The notes below the pieces were generated by a model that saw only the letters and a list, made by a program, of their open reading frames with translations, was not told the origin of the DNA and searched no databases. 64,000 nt of DNA, taken from assembly GCA_013816805.1 (NCBI GenBank), contig JACDDS010000003.1, positions 198,582 through 262,581 of the forward strand, given 5' to 3'. Numbering within the stretch: the first letter of the stretch is position 1; each line of letters begins with the position of its first letter. This DNA comes from Chitinophagales bacterium. Lineage in GTDB: Bacteria; Bacteroidota; Bacteroidia; Chitinophagales; UBA10324. The position numbers and the translations under genes are program-made. Below, in pieces: positions 18,611 through 29,143 of the stretch.

Positions 18611-20449
18611 TCACCTTCTTTTTTGCTGCTGTGATTTGGTCATTTCCTCCAGTCGTTGCTGGAAACGTGATTTTTTTACAGGTTTCTTTTTATTTTCCTG
18701 GATCTGGCGGTGGATGGCTGTTTCATCAATAATATAATTTTTTACAACCCATTGCTGGATGAAAGAAAATATATTGGTAAGCGTATAATAATAGGTAAGT
18801 GCTGCAGGCAGCGAATTAAAAATTCCAAGCAACATTAATGGCATCAGGTATGTCATCCATTTCATCTGGCCGGTAACACCTGATAACTGGTTATTGTAGA
18901 GCGCAAATAAAATAGAACTGGCTGTCATAATTAATGTAAACAGGCTGACATGACTTCCATAGAAAGGAATCGCAAAATTCAGATTGGCAACGGAGTCATA
19001 TGTGCTTAAATCCTTTGCCCATAAAAAAGATTGCTGCCTCAATTCAATAGAGCTTGGAAAGAATGAATACATAGCCGCGAGGATAGGCAGCTGCAATAGT
19101 AACGGAAGGCATCCTCCAATTGGATTTACACCTGCCTGTTTAAAAAGCTTCAGCTGCTCTTGCCCGAATTTCGCCTGGTCATCTTTATATTTCTCGCGCA
19201 ATTGATCCAATTCAGGCTTTATAACTTTCATTTTTGCTGCTGAAACAAAAGACCTGTACGTAAAAGGAGACAGAATAAGCCGCAATGCAAGTGTCATCAA
19301 CAAAATAATGACCCCATAATTAATATTGAACCTGCTTAAAAAATTAAAAATGGGAATAATGAAGTATTTATTAATTGGTGCGGCAATGAAATAAAATATA
19401 CCAACACCAATAGGAATAATCTCCTGCATACCGTTGTTAAATTTTTTAAGATCCTGATAATTATTTGGACCGAAATAAAACTGCATGGGATAAGTAACCT
19501 GCGGTTCATTTTTATAAGGCAATACAAGACTCGCCGTCATGTTTTTTACGAAACGGGAAGTGTCTTCCATAGCAGTGGAAAAGTTTCCCTGGTCGAAAGG
19601 AGATTTTGTTATCAGAGTACAATTAAAAAAATGCTGTTTGAAAGCAACCCATTGGAGTGCTCCGGGAGCGCTCATTTGCCCTGTGCTGTGTTCTGAAATC
19701 TCGTCTACATCCTCATTCGTGTAACGGAAATAAACCGAGGAATAATTTCGCTCCGAAACAAGATCATTTTCCAGGTGGTTGAATTTGGTCTGCCATTCCA
19801 GGTTCAGATAGGAGTTATTACTTCGGATTACGCTATCCATTCCTACCAGCGAAAATTGGTAGCCCATCAGATATGAATTTCCTCTCAGCGTATATTTTTG
19901 TTCTATAAAACGGTTCGGTGCACTATAGGCACGGAAAATAATTGAGTTAGAATCTGCATTAAAAACCGTAAAAGAATTGCCAATGGTTTGAAAGAGCAGG
20001 TTATTCGTTTCTACCTGATTAGTTCCAGCAAAAAAAACATAATTGAATTTATTGTTGGATTCATTAAATAATATGAGCGGGCGCTGTTCAGATGTTTTAT
20101 ATTTTTTTAATTCAACCGAAACTACTTTGCCCCCCTTATTAGAGAGGATAACCTTTATCAGTTCATTTTCTATAGAATAATTTTGAGCTGCTTTCACAGC
20201 AGTATCTTTAAAAATGTTTTGAGCGGTGGATGGCTCAGGTGCATTATTAATAGCAGGTGCAGGTGAATTCTGCATTCCGGTTTCACCGGATGAATCTTGT
20301 ATGGAATGCTGATTATTTAGTAAGGCAATTGAATCCTGCCGGTGTTTTATTTTCGCATTTTCTTCCTGAGAAGGTGTATTATAGAATATATAAGCGATCA
20401 GTAAAAGAAAAATCAGTACAAATCCAATAACTGAATTTCTGTCCATCAA
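18611..20449 (-). CDS. yidC: Membrane protein insertase YidC
   Basis: The 612-residue protein has the Gram-negative YidC layout. An N-terminal anchor helix (VIGFVLIFLLLIAYIFYN, residues 6-23) is followed by a long periplasmic beta-sandwich to about residue 340. The conserved five-helix insertase core then begins near FNINYGVIILLMTLALRLIL. The cytoplasmic hairpin AAKMKVIKPELDQLREKYKD and the GVNPIGGCLPLLLQLPIL segment are intact. The tail is very basic (KKPVKKSRFQQRLEEMTKSQ then QQKRR), as is usual for ribosome contact. It inserts and folds inner-membrane proteins with or without SecYEG. A good Bacteroidota promoter, TTTG-N19-TACGTTTG, lies just upstream at 20482-20512. The usual rnpA/rpmH neighbours are absent, which is common in Bacteroidota; pyrG lies upstream on the same strand. 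Confidence 0.97.
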   Translation of the reverse strand: MMDRNSVIGFVLIFLLLIAYIFYNTPSQEENAKIKHRQDSIALLNNQHSIQDSSGETGMQNSPAPAINNAPEPSTAQNIFKDTAVKAAQNYSIENELIKVILSNKGGKVVSVELKKYKTSEQRPLILFNESNNKFNYVFFAGTNQVETNNLLFQTIGNSFTVFNADSNSIIFRAYSAPNRFIEQKYTLRGNSYLMGYQFSLVGMDSVIRSNNSYLNLEWQTKFNHLENDLVSERNYSSVYFRYTNEDVDEISEHSTGQMSAPGALQWVAFKQHFFNCTLITKSPFDQGNFSTAMEDTSRFVKNMTASLVLPYKNEPQVTYPMQFYFGPNNYQDLKKFNNGMQEIIPIGVGIFYFIAAPINKYFIIPIFNFLSRFNINYGVIILLMTLALRLILSPFTYRSFVSAAKMKVIKPELDQLREKYKDDQAKFGQEQLKLFKQAGVNPIGGCLPLLLQLPILAAMYSFFPSSIELRQQSFLWAKDLSTYDSVANLNFAIPFYGSHVSLFTLIMTASSILFALYNNQLSGVTGQMKWMTYLMPLMLLGIFNSLPAALTYYYTLTNIFSFIQQWVVKNYIIDETAIHRQIQENKKKPVKKSRFQQRLEEMTKSQQQKRR

Positions 20450-20481
20450 ATAAATTATTTATATCAAAAATTTTAAGCCCG

Positions 20482-20512
20482 CAAACGTACGCGAAATTTA
20501 ATGAAAGACAAA
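20482..20512 (-). promoter_or_regulatory. Bacteroidota-type promoter of yidC
   Basis: On the minus strand TTTG (20512-20509) and TACGTTTG (20489-20482) are separated by 19 bp, matching TTTG-N19-TAnnTTTG exactly. The -7 box ends 32 bp upstream of the yidC start. This predicts that yidC has its own promoter rather than depending on pyrG. Confidence 0.7.
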
Positions 20513-20679
20513 GGTGGAGCCTATCTTCAGGATTGTAGAAATTAAGACTAGTCGCTTACTCTATTGGATAAATTGGAGTAAAAATTTAGCAGCTAAATGT
20601 GGAGATTTATAAGACCTAATCCTAAATTACTCAATATAAATTCTTATATCTTAAGGTTGCGAATTATAAGATTAAAGTA

Positions 20680-22362
<1,683 letters not shown>

Positions 22363-22372
22363 TTACGGAATA

Positions 22373-22406
22373 TAAAGGTACTATTTGATTTGATGATTTT
22401 GACAAA
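22373..22406 (-). promoter_or_regulatory. Weak promoter candidate for pyrG
   Basis: On the minus strand TTTG (22406-22403) is followed after 22 bp by TACCTTTA (22380-22373), which differs from TAnnTTTG at the last base and has a slightly long spacer. It ends about 25 bp before the start codon of pyrG. Confidence 0.3.
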
Positions 22407-22553
22407 TTCAGAAGATCCCACTTTGTTTTTAATTGATATTTTAGATGCCATAACTGGCTATATACAAGGTTGATTTGGAAAATCATATCCCGATTTCAAA
22501 AATAATAATATAAGAATTTAATTAAAATGTAGAGTAATTCCTACAAAACATGT

Positions 22554-22585
22554 TTTGAAAATACACTTTTAATTTTTTAGATTTT
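22554..22585 (+). promoter_or_regulatory. Probable promoter of the DUF2382 stress module
   Basis: TTTG (22554-22557) is followed after 20 bp by TAGATTTT (22578-22585), one mismatch from the TAnnTTTG consensus. It would give a leader of roughly 90-100 nt before the TTG start at 22687. Confidence 0.45.
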
Positions 22586-22686
22586 TATAAAGTGTCACAT
22601 AATCATTGCGTTAATCCAAAATAATTTTTGGCGTGAAATTCTATGTAACGGATAAATAGTGATGCAACAATTTAAGCATAAATATA

Positions 22687-23136
22687 TTGGAAAACGAAAA
22701 TGTTTTTGAGCAGAAAAAAGAAGAAAATAATTTAATTGCGTCGAATGCAATAGAGCAGAAGGGGCAAGTCATTATTCCTGTTATCGAGGAGCAATTAAAT
22801 GTCAGGAAAGAAATAATAGAGACAGGAAAAATTCACGTCTCAAAAACAATAAGTAAAGAGACTGAGATAGTTACCGTTCCTTTTATTAAGGAAGAAGTTA
22901 AAGTAGAGCGAATAGAAATTAATCAGATAGTGAGTGAGCAACCATCCGTACGGTATGAGGATAACGTTATGATAATACCGGTTGTAAAAGAAGTAGTAAT
23001 AGTGGAGAAGCGGTTACTGCTTGTGGAAGAGTTGAGGGTGACTAAAAACACTGTCCAGGATGAATTTAAGCAGGAAATAATTTTATCTAAAGAAAATATA
23101 AATATTGAGCGGATACCTTCCAGCCAAAATGAGTAA
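22687..23136 (+). CDS. DUF2382 (YsnF/AvaK-like) domain protein with TTG start
   Basis: The 149-residue protein is a single DUF2382 domain, known from YsnF/AvaK stress proteins. It consists of alternating short beta strands: VIIPVIEEQLNVRKEII, IHVSKTISKETEIVTVPF, KEEVKVERIEINQIV, then a second round VMIIPVVKEVVIVEKRLLL. In the family this domain often follows a PRC-barrel or a 17M-like domain; here it stands alone. No ATG is available before the domain: the frame is closed by a TGA at 22660 and the only usual start in it is TTG at 22687, so the start is non-ATG. There is no signal peptide or membrane segment. It is followed 41 bp later by a second, larger DUF2382 protein, so the pair forms one stress-response unit. 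Molecular function is unknown. Confidence 0.75.
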   Translation: MENENVFEQKKEENNLIASNAIEQKGQVIIPVIEEQLNVRKEIIETGKIHVSKTISKETEIVTVPFIKEEVKVERIEINQIVSEQPSVRYEDNVMIIPVVKEVVIVEKRLLLVEELRVTKNTVQDEFKQEIILSKENINIERIPSSQNE

Positions 23137-23177
23137 TAGAAAAATTTAATTTAATCATTAACCAAAAGAAAAAAACA

Positions 23178-23999
23178 ATGACACACACAGTTATAGGTAT
23201 GTTCGACGATGCATCGCAGGCCGAACAAGCAATTCAGGAATTAACAAATAATGGATTCAATATCGATAATATTGATATTGCAAAAAGAAGCAGCTCCGGT
23301 GAAGCAAATAATACAGGAGGCAGTTATCGCGGATCAACAAGCGATGCAACGGAATCCGAAAGTGGTATTGGCAGATTTTTCAACTCCCTTTTCGGGAATA
23401 CAGAAGAGGCCAGCAGTTACGCTGAAGTGGCTCACAAAAGCAGTTCTATTGTAACTGTTCATGCAGAAACAGAAGAGTCAGCTACATTAGCATCGGAGAT
23501 ATTAGACAGATATGGATCTGTAGACGTGAATGAGCGTGCTAATCAATATGGATATTCCGGTGATTCAGGAAATAGCAGAGGTAACAGCACTATGGAAGAT
23601 ACCAACGAGTCTCGTTCTATTCCTATAATTGAAGAACAAGTTCAAGTGGGCAAACGTGAAGTAGAAACAGGTGGAGCACGTGTACGCAGCCGTATTGTGG
23701 AGCGTCCCGTAGAAGAAAATCTGCGCCTTCGCGAAGAGAGAGTTTGGGTAGAGAGGAATCAGGTTGACCGTGCAGCTACAGAAGAAGATTTGGCCAATTT
23801 TCAGGAGGAGGATATTGAAATAGTAGAGCATGCAGAAATTCCTGTTGTTTCAAAAGAAGCACGCGTGGTAGAAGAAATAAAAATTGGCAAAGAAATGAAT
23901 GAGCGCGATGAAACAATTCGGGAAACAGTGCGCAAAACTGAAGTAGACGTGGAGAACCTTCAAAAGAAGGAAAAGTCAAAAAAGAAAAATAATTTATAA
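23178..23999 (+). CDS. General-stress 17M-like and DUF2382 domain protein
   Basis: The 273-residue protein has two parts. Residues 1-120 resemble the general stress protein 17M-like/heat-induced YflT domain (HTVIGMFDDASQAEQAIQEL, then GFNIDNIDIA and IVTVHAETEESATLASEIL), interrupted by a Ser/Gly-rich linker. Residues 145-265 form a DUF2382 domain (RSIPIIEEQVQVGKREVETG, RVRSRIVERPVEENLRLREE) with many charged residues. This is the YsnF/AvaK arrangement found in stress- and desiccation-induced bacterial proteins. It ends in a lysine-rich tail. It is cytosolic by absence of a signal. The upstream 149-residue DUF2382 protein is probably co-expressed, and a strong terminator follows at 24017-24053. 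The biochemical role is unknown. Confidence 0.85.
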   Translation: MTHTVIGMFDDASQAEQAIQELTNNGFNIDNIDIAKRSSSGEANNTGGSYRGSTSDATESESGIGRFFNSLFGNTEEASSYAEVAHKSSSIVTVHAETEESATLASEILDRYGSVDVNERANQYGYSGDSGNSRGNSTMEDTNESRSIPIIEEQVQVGKREVETGGARVRSRIVERPVEENLRLREERVWVERNQVDRAATEEDLANFQEEDIEIVEHAEIPVVSKEARVVEEIKIGKEMNERDETIRETVRKTEVDVENLQKKEKSKKKNNL

Positions 24000-24016
24000 C
24001 CCACCGGAATTGATTT

Positions 24017-24053
24017 GAGGATGGCAACTGTTAAGTTACCATCCTCATTTTTT
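24017..24053 (+). terminator. Rho-independent terminator of the DUF2382 module
   Basis: GAGGATGG pairs with CCATCCTC (8 bp). After one C-A mismatch, AACT pairs with AGTT around a GTTA loop. Six T follow. It lies 18 bp after the stop codon at 23999. Confidence 0.85.
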
Positions 24054-24134
24054 GTATAGATCTAAGAAGAAATAAATAAAAACTTAAAAATTAAATCACA
24101 GACCTAACTTAATTGATTGTCACAATATATTGGT

Positions 24135-24166
24135 TTTGAGTATTGTGATCATCTCCTCTATCTTTG
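24135..24166 (+). promoter_or_regulatory. Bacteroidota-type promoter of tRNA-Ser
   Basis: TTTG (24135-24138) and TATCTTTG (24159-24166) are separated by 20 bp, a full match to TTTG-N19-20-TAnnTTTG. The mature tRNA begins 6 bp after the -7 box, so the tRNA has almost no leader. Confidence 0.75.
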
Positions 24167-24171
24167 ATTCC

Positions 24172-24256
24172 GGAGAGATGGCAGAGCGGTCTAACGCGGC
24201 GGTCTTGAAAACCGTTGTCCTTCACGGGACCGGGGGTTCGAATCCCTCTCTCTCCG
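24172..24256 (+). tRNA. tRNA-Ser (anticodon TGA)
   Basis: The 85-nt cloverleaf has a perfect 7-bp acceptor stem (GGAGAGA with TCTCTCC) and discriminator G. The anticodon loop CTTGAAA places TGA at 24206-24208. The long variable arm (around GTCCTTCACGGGAC) is typical for serine, and the T arm contains GTTCGAAT. No CCA is encoded after the discriminator (GCAA follows), so CCA is added enzymatically. It reads UCA and related serine codons. It has its own promoter immediately upstream. Confidence 0.96.
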
Positions 24257-24304
24257 CAACCTGGTGGCAACGTATGTTTCAGTATTAGTGTATTAAGTGT
24301 AAAT

Positions 24305-25798
24305 CTATTTCTGATAAAAGACTACTGGCTTTTTGGTAATGCCCCAATCATACAGCATCTGCCGTACATAATAAGATTTTTCCGGCGTGCTTATTTTTTC
24401 CCATGAAAAAAAATTGGCGGAATAAGGCAATACGATAACAGAGTCCGTATTTGCACGGGAAAGTATTCGAAGCATACTCTCTTGCTCCTTTCTGGAATTA
24501 TTAATTGGCAAATTTTGATACCATAAAACAGCAAGCAAAACTAAGGAAATACCTGAATATGCTGCAAGCGCCTGTCCTTGTAATTTATCCATCAACAGGG
24601 AAGTGCCAGATACAATGGTGATTACCAGCAATAAGGTTAAGGGCATAGTAACATCATATCTGAGAATAGCAGGGCGGTAAACCCGGTATCCTCCAAGCGG
24701 AACCAGGATTATGTATATCAGAACGGTGAGTGCCAAAAGCTTTAATATTCCAAACGATCTGGTGTTAAATTGTACAGGAAAAAATTTTTTAAAAAAGTAA
24801 AAATTTATAATTAAGAAAGCGTAGAAGTAAGGAAGGCCATAGTGAAAAAAATAGGGAATCAACCCTTTCAGCATTAGCTGATACCGCTCAGCTATGGTAA
24901 CCGTAGTTACATTTTCAATATTAAATCTGCCGATATAAAAATCATATGCGCAAATAATAATAAATGGAATCAGCATTCCTTTTACAAGTGATGGAATGTT
25001 TTTAATGCGGCTGGACAGAGAAGCTATTTCAAAAAACGATTCATTATTTATAGCTTTCTGATAATATAATAAAAGCAGTATGCCGCTAACCATTATTCCA
25101 ATTACGGGAATTAATGGTCCGGAAAAAGCGACACAAATCCCCAAAAAAATTATTCCAAACAAAGAGATATTGGAGAGAAACAATGGGTTAGGGAAAAACA
25201 AGGAACGGAAGAAAGGGTAAAAGAAGAGTAACAGCAATGAAAGAGGAAAAGCATAAAACGCAGTGTAGGTTACGGAGTGATCAATAATTGCGGCATTGTA
25301 ATAACCGTGATTATACTGGAAAAAAGGGATGGTAAGCACACATCCAAAAAGAAATCTCTTCCATGAACTTTTGTGGCTGATATTTGCATACAGTGCTATT
25401 ATGCAAGTCATCATCCAGTGGTTGATCCATTGAAAAATGGATGCTGTAAGAAAGAGTGCTTTAATCCTGTCCGCTACTAAGGTTGTAATAAAAGAATAGC
25501 CCTCATGAAAAAGAGAATATACAACAGCATGGCAAAACCAGCGACCTGCACCACTGTATCTATCTCCCTTCAATAATGCATCTAAACCGAAGGGATCATG
25601 AAGTATCTGGGAATGGCTTTCCATCGGAAATACAACCGGCAACACATCACCATCAATCGATGTTTGATAATATTCACTGAAAGTAAAAACCATATCACCC
25701 GCAATTATAAATACTGCTGCAATGCAAAATATTGCGGATATGTTTTTGGCAGCATTTAACATAGTATGACTGGTAAGACCAATTGAATTGGATACCAT
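24305..25798 (-). CDS. Polytopic membrane protein of unknown function
   Basis: The 497-residue protein has about ten to twelve predicted membrane helices (for example FCIAAVFIIAGDMVF, FGIIFLGICVAFSGPLIPVI, LLALTVLIYIILVPL). An early luminal/periplasmic loop after the first helix contains SIDGDVLPVV and DALLKGDRYSGAGRWF. An acidic early loop and a C-terminal soluble tail after the last helix (residues about 440-497) are reminiscent of GT-C glycosyltransferases or O-antigen-type integral enzymes, but I do not see a diagnostic motif, so this is only a suggestion. It stands alone, converging on tRNA-Ser and divergent from murB. Nothing in the window identifies its pathway. Confidence 0.7.
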   Translation of the reverse strand: MVSNSIGLTSHTMLNAAKNISAIFCIAAVFIIAGDMVFTFSEYYQTSIDGDVLPVVFPMESHSQILHDPFGLDALLKGDRYSGAGRWFCHAVVYSLFHEGYSFITTLVADRIKALFLTASIFQWINHWMMTCIIALYANISHKSSWKRFLFGCVLTIPFFQYNHGYYNAAIIDHSVTYTAFYAFPLSLLLLFFYPFFRSLFFPNPLFLSNISLFGIIFLGICVAFSGPLIPVIGIMVSGILLLLYYQKAINNESFFEIASLSSRIKNIPSLVKGMLIPFIIICAYDFYIGRFNIENVTTVTIAERYQLMLKGLIPYFFHYGLPYFYAFLIINFYFFKKFFPVQFNTRSFGILKLLALTVLIYIILVPLGGYRVYRPAILRYDVTMPLTLLLVITIVSGTSLLMDKLQGQALAAYSGISLVLLAVLWYQNLPINNSRKEQESMLRILSRANTDSVIVLPYSANFFSWEKISTPEKSYYVRQMLYDWGITKKPVVFYQK

Positions 25799-25906
25799 AG
25801 TTGTATTGCACTGAAAGATATAAGAATTAAAATTCTCAGGGATTTTATAACAGTAGTTTTTATCTTTTACTTTATCCTCTCAACAGCAGCAGTGTAAATT
25901 AGTGTA

Positions 25907-26920
25907 ATGGTTATTCAGCACGACAAATCTCTACGTTCTTTTAATTCATTTGGTATTGATGCTTCTGCTAAATTCTTTGTTGAAATAAAATCAGCTGAGG
26001 AGTTTCGGGAATTAATCTCTGACCAGAATTTCAAAAAGGAGAAAAAATTAATTCTGGGAGGAGGAAGCAATATTCTTTTTACAAAAGATTTCAACGGTCT
26101 TGTTATTAAGAATGCAATTCCTGGTATAGAAGTAACAAAAGAAGACAGTTATTACCATTGGGTAAAGGCAGGTGCAGGAGAACCATGGCACCCGTTTGTA
26201 ATTTTTTGCGTTAATAAAAATTTTTCAGGCATTGAAAATCTTTCTCTGATCCCGGGCCTTGTTGGTGCAGCACCGATGCAGAATATTGGTGCTTATGGAG
26301 TGGAAATTAAGGAAACCTGTGAAGAGGTGGAAGCCATTCACATAGATACCGGGGTATTACAGGTGTTTAAAAATGCGGACTGCGAATTTGGTTATCGCGA
26401 AAGTATTTTTAAAAATAAATACAGGGATCAGTTTCTTATATCGGCAGTTACCTTTAAGCTGAATAAAATATTTAAGCCAAAAATAGCATATGGCGATATT
26501 TCCCGCATGCTGGCAGAAATGCGGGTGGATGAAATCACCATTAAAGCAGTGAGTGAAGCGGTAATTAAAATCCGGTCAGCAAAGCTTCCTGATCCGGCTA
26601 AAATTGGAAATGCGGGAAGCTTTTTTAAAAACCCTGTGGTGAATAAAAAACAGTTTGAAGCTTTAGTTGCAAAATATCCTCTTATGCCGAATTATATTCA
26701 GAATAAAGGAATAAAAATTCCTGCTGCCTGGCTGATAGAGCAATGCGGTTGGAAAGGGAAAGCTGTCGGCAATGCGGGAGTACATATGCAGCAGGCACTT
26801 GTATTGGTAAATTATGGCGGTGCTACCGGTGATGAAATTATGGCACTTGCTATACAGATAAAAAATTCAGTGAAGGAAAAATTTGGGATTGAAATTTCAT
26901 CCGAAGTAAATTTGGTTTAA
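25907..26920 (+). CDS. murB: UDP-N-acetylmuramate dehydrogenase
   Basis: The 337-residue flavoenzyme reduces UDP-GlcNAc-enolpyruvate to UDP-MurNAc with NADPH in peptidoglycan precursor synthesis in the cytoplasm. The FAD-binding domain has LILGGGSNILFT (about residues 47-58) and LSLIPGLVGAAPMQNIGAYG. FGYRESIFK carries the conserved Tyr-Arg, GNAGSFFKNP carries the catalytic Ser, and the C-terminal IEISSEVNLV contains the conserved Glu. The length and the Tyr-containing loop fit the type I MurB of E. coli. It is a single gene here, not in an mra cluster, which is common in Bacteroidota. Confidence 0.97.
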   Translation: MVIQHDKSLRSFNSFGIDASAKFFVEIKSAEEFRELISDQNFKKEKKLILGGGSNILFTKDFNGLVIKNAIPGIEVTKEDSYYHWVKAGAGEPWHPFVIFCVNKNFSGIENLSLIPGLVGAAPMQNIGAYGVEIKETCEEVEAIHIDTGVLQVFKNADCEFGYRESIFKNKYRDQFLISAVTFKLNKIFKPKIAYGDISRMLAEMRVDEITIKAVSEAVIKIRSAKLPDPAKIGNAGSFFKNPVVNKKQFEALVAKYPLMPNYIQNKGIKIPAAWLIEQCGWKGKAVGNAGVHMQQALVLVNYGGATGDEIMALAIQIKNSVKEKFGIEISSEVNLV

Positions 26921-26959
26921 GAACCTTGCTTAATGTTTGAACCGAACTGTTTCTGATTA

Positions 26960-28390
26960 TTATTTAATGAATTCATAGCAGCCGATATCCGGATTGTCTG
27001 CTCTTATATTTCCCTCCAGGTCAAAAGCAATATCATTTGGAACTCCCGCATTTATACACGGTGAATTTTCTTTCAGATGGTAATCATCTTTTTGAAAAGG
27101 ATCTGTAAAGAGTGACTGATCATCAATATTGAATAAATCTTGGCTAAATGAGGATGTAGTAGTATCTATATCTGAATTAACTTTTAATAAACAGTGATCG
27201 AAGCTGAAATTAAACAGTGAGGAAGTTTTACTTTCCAGATCTATCTCTTTTTCCAATGATCCATATACAATGCAATTTTTGAATATCGCATTCAAATCAG
27301 CTGTTTTATATTGGGTTACTCCGAATGAGTCTGTGTAGCTATAAAAGTTACTTAGTAACACCACCGGATCATTATGGCTGGTGATAGCAGATGAATAGTC
27401 TGCAAGCGTACAATCCTCAAAATGGTATGTACCACCATAGCCCATTGCTATATCGTTGCTTCCGCAACTATGAATCAGGCAATTTTCCCCATAGATGTCC
27501 CCGGTTAAGCTTAAAATTCCATATCCAAAAGAATAGCGGATAATAGAATTTCGAAGGGTAAGCTTAAAATTTGCAGTTTCACGAAGAGAATCCACCCGTA
27601 TCGCCCAGTTATTTGTTTCCTTAATCAATGCATAGTTTATCTCATTATCATGGCTGCTCCTCAAAAACCAGATACCCTCCCATTGACCAGGAAGGTCAAC
27701 ATAAAATTGCTCCAGCCTGTCTCCCCTGAAAATGACAGAGTCATCCTGCTGTCCGAGGACCTTTAGTGTTCCCTGCACAAAAAAATAGGAATTGCCATGC
27801 ATATATATCCTGCATCCTGGCTGAATAGTTAATGTTTGATTGGAATCCACTAAAATGGAATTCACAATCACGTAAGGCTTATCATTGATCCATGTTTGCG
27901 TTTCAATGCCAACTCCATTATAAAAATGAGCATTTTGCCCCCAGGCTTGTAAAATTACCCTCTGTTCATTTCCATTACTTTCAAACATTACCGAATCATA
28001 TATCACAAAAGGATTGTCCTGGAGGTTAGGGTCTACAGTCACCGATGCAAAGATATAAATGCTGTCTTTTGCCGGAATTTCAACATTTGATATTTCATCA
28101 ACCTGCCTTCCATCGATGTTAAGCCTGAAATAGGAGCTGCTTCCGTTAATGAGACGAATATTAGAGACTTTGATTTTTTTATTATTTGAATTTATCACCT
28201 TAAAATAACGGGTTGCAGAACCAACACTGGTAAAAACAGTATCAAAGGTGAGCGTATCTATCGAGAATGAAAGCTGATCAGAGGGATTGCTGGTGACCAA
28301 ATCCTTCCTGCACGAAGAAAATATACATCCAAAAGCTATTAAAACACACAGAAAAAAGAACAGTCTTAACATGGATTTCACGAACGGCAA
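26960..28390 (-). CDS. Lipoprotein with right-handed beta-helix (parallel beta-helix) domain
   Basis: The 476-residue product starts with a lipoprotein signal ending in the lipobox FSSC (Cys near residue 27), so it is probably lipid-anchored. The N-terminal third is beta-sandwich-like (FKVINSNNKKIKVSNIRL, IFASVTVDPNLQDNP). The middle and C-terminal parts are a repetitive parallel beta-helix (FILRNSIIRYSFGYGI-type turns, ENCLIHSCGSNDIAMG, IFKNCIVYG). The end, SPCINAGVPN then GNIRADNPDIGCYEF, is the typical terminal segment of choice-of-anchor-Q/pectate-lyase-like helices. It may sit on the outer membrane and bind or cleave glycans, but no catalytic residues can be named. An alternative start at residue 7 (MLRLFFFL) is possible. 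Confidence 0.82.
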   Translation of the reverse strand: MPFVKSMLRLFFFLCVLIAFGCIFSSCRKDLVTSNPSDQLSFSIDTLTFDTVFTSVGSATRYFKVINSNNKKIKVSNIRLINGSSSYFRLNIDGRQVDEISNVEIPAKDSIYIFASVTVDPNLQDNPFVIYDSVMFESNGNEQRVILQAWGQNAHFYNGVGIETQTWINDKPYVIVNSILVDSNQTLTIQPGCRIYMHGNSYFFVQGTLKVLGQQDDSVIFRGDRLEQFYVDLPGQWEGIWFLRSSHDNEINYALIKETNNWAIRVDSLRETANFKLTLRNSIIRYSFGYGILSLTGDIYGENCLIHSCGSNDIAMGYGGTYHFEDCTLADYSSAITSHNDPVVLLSNFYSYTDSFGVTQYKTADLNAIFKNCIVYGSLEKEIDLESKTSSLFNFSFDHCLLKVNSDIDTTTSSFSQDLFNIDDQSLFTDPFQKDDYHLKENSPCINAGVPNDIAFDLEGNIRADNPDIGCYEFIK

Positions 28391-28442
28391 AGATCCTTTT
28401 TTATTTCAATTATAGCGACAGATGAGTACGCTGTACTAAAGA

Positions 28443-29143
28443 TTATTGTACTGCACAGGCTATTGTTGCAATGCTTACTGTTGTGGCAGGTATTTCTAAT
28501 ATTGCTCTCGCACTTGCTTCCAGAGTAGAGCCGGTTGTGATAACATCATCACATAATAGAATATGTTTCCCTCAACGGAAGAAGGATGATTAACCATAAA
28601 AAGGGTTTCTACATTTTTCCATCGCTCAAACCTTGATTTATGAGTTTGTGTTTCGGATGCTTTTACCCTTTCAAGGGTATCTTTTTTCCAGGGTTTATTC
28701 ATAGAAATGGATAAGCCCTCACAAAATAAATCCACCTGGTTATAAGCGCGCTGCAGTTCTTTTGAGTAATGGAGAGGCACAGGAGCAATAAGGTCAATAT
28801 TCTTAAAATCTTCGCAATTAACCAGTTCGGAGCCGTAGATCATTCCTATTTTTATTCCTACTTCTTTTTTCCCTTTATATTTAAGCTGGTGAATCAAATG
28901 CTGAACGCTGTTACCCCGCTGAAAAAAATAACACGATGCCGCGCGGTGTATATCTACTCGTCCCCAAAAATGTTTTTCGATAGCATTGTTTTTTTCAAGA
29001 TGAAAATTTGTTTTAGGAAGATAGTATAGGCAAAAGGTGCAGATCACATCTTCACCGCTATTTAATGCGTTTCCGCAGGAAGCACATAATTTCGGGTAAA
29101 AAAGTGAAATAAAGTCACCAATATATTGTGAAGCAATATTCAT
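28443..29143 (-). pseudogene. ComF-family phosphoribosyltransferase-like protein, frameshifted
   Basis: The frame begins at MNIASQYIGDFISLFYPKLC (29143; an ATG at 29182 adds 13 unlikely residues). It has the ComF zinc finger CASCGNA then CTFC, the APVPLHYSKELQRAYNQ motif and the ASETQTHKSRFERW motif. After GVEGN-like residues near 28565-28572 the original frame goes to a premature stop at 28496. The -1/+1 shifted frame instead continues with ILLCDDVITTGSTLE, the exact PRPP-binding loop of ComF, to a stop at 28443. One missing base near the GGGAAAC run explains everything: the restored protein would be 233 residues, or 246 counted from the ATG at 29182, either way a normal ComF length. ComF supports DNA uptake and transformation. 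It may be a true pseudogene, a recoding site or a sequencing error. Confidence 0.8.
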
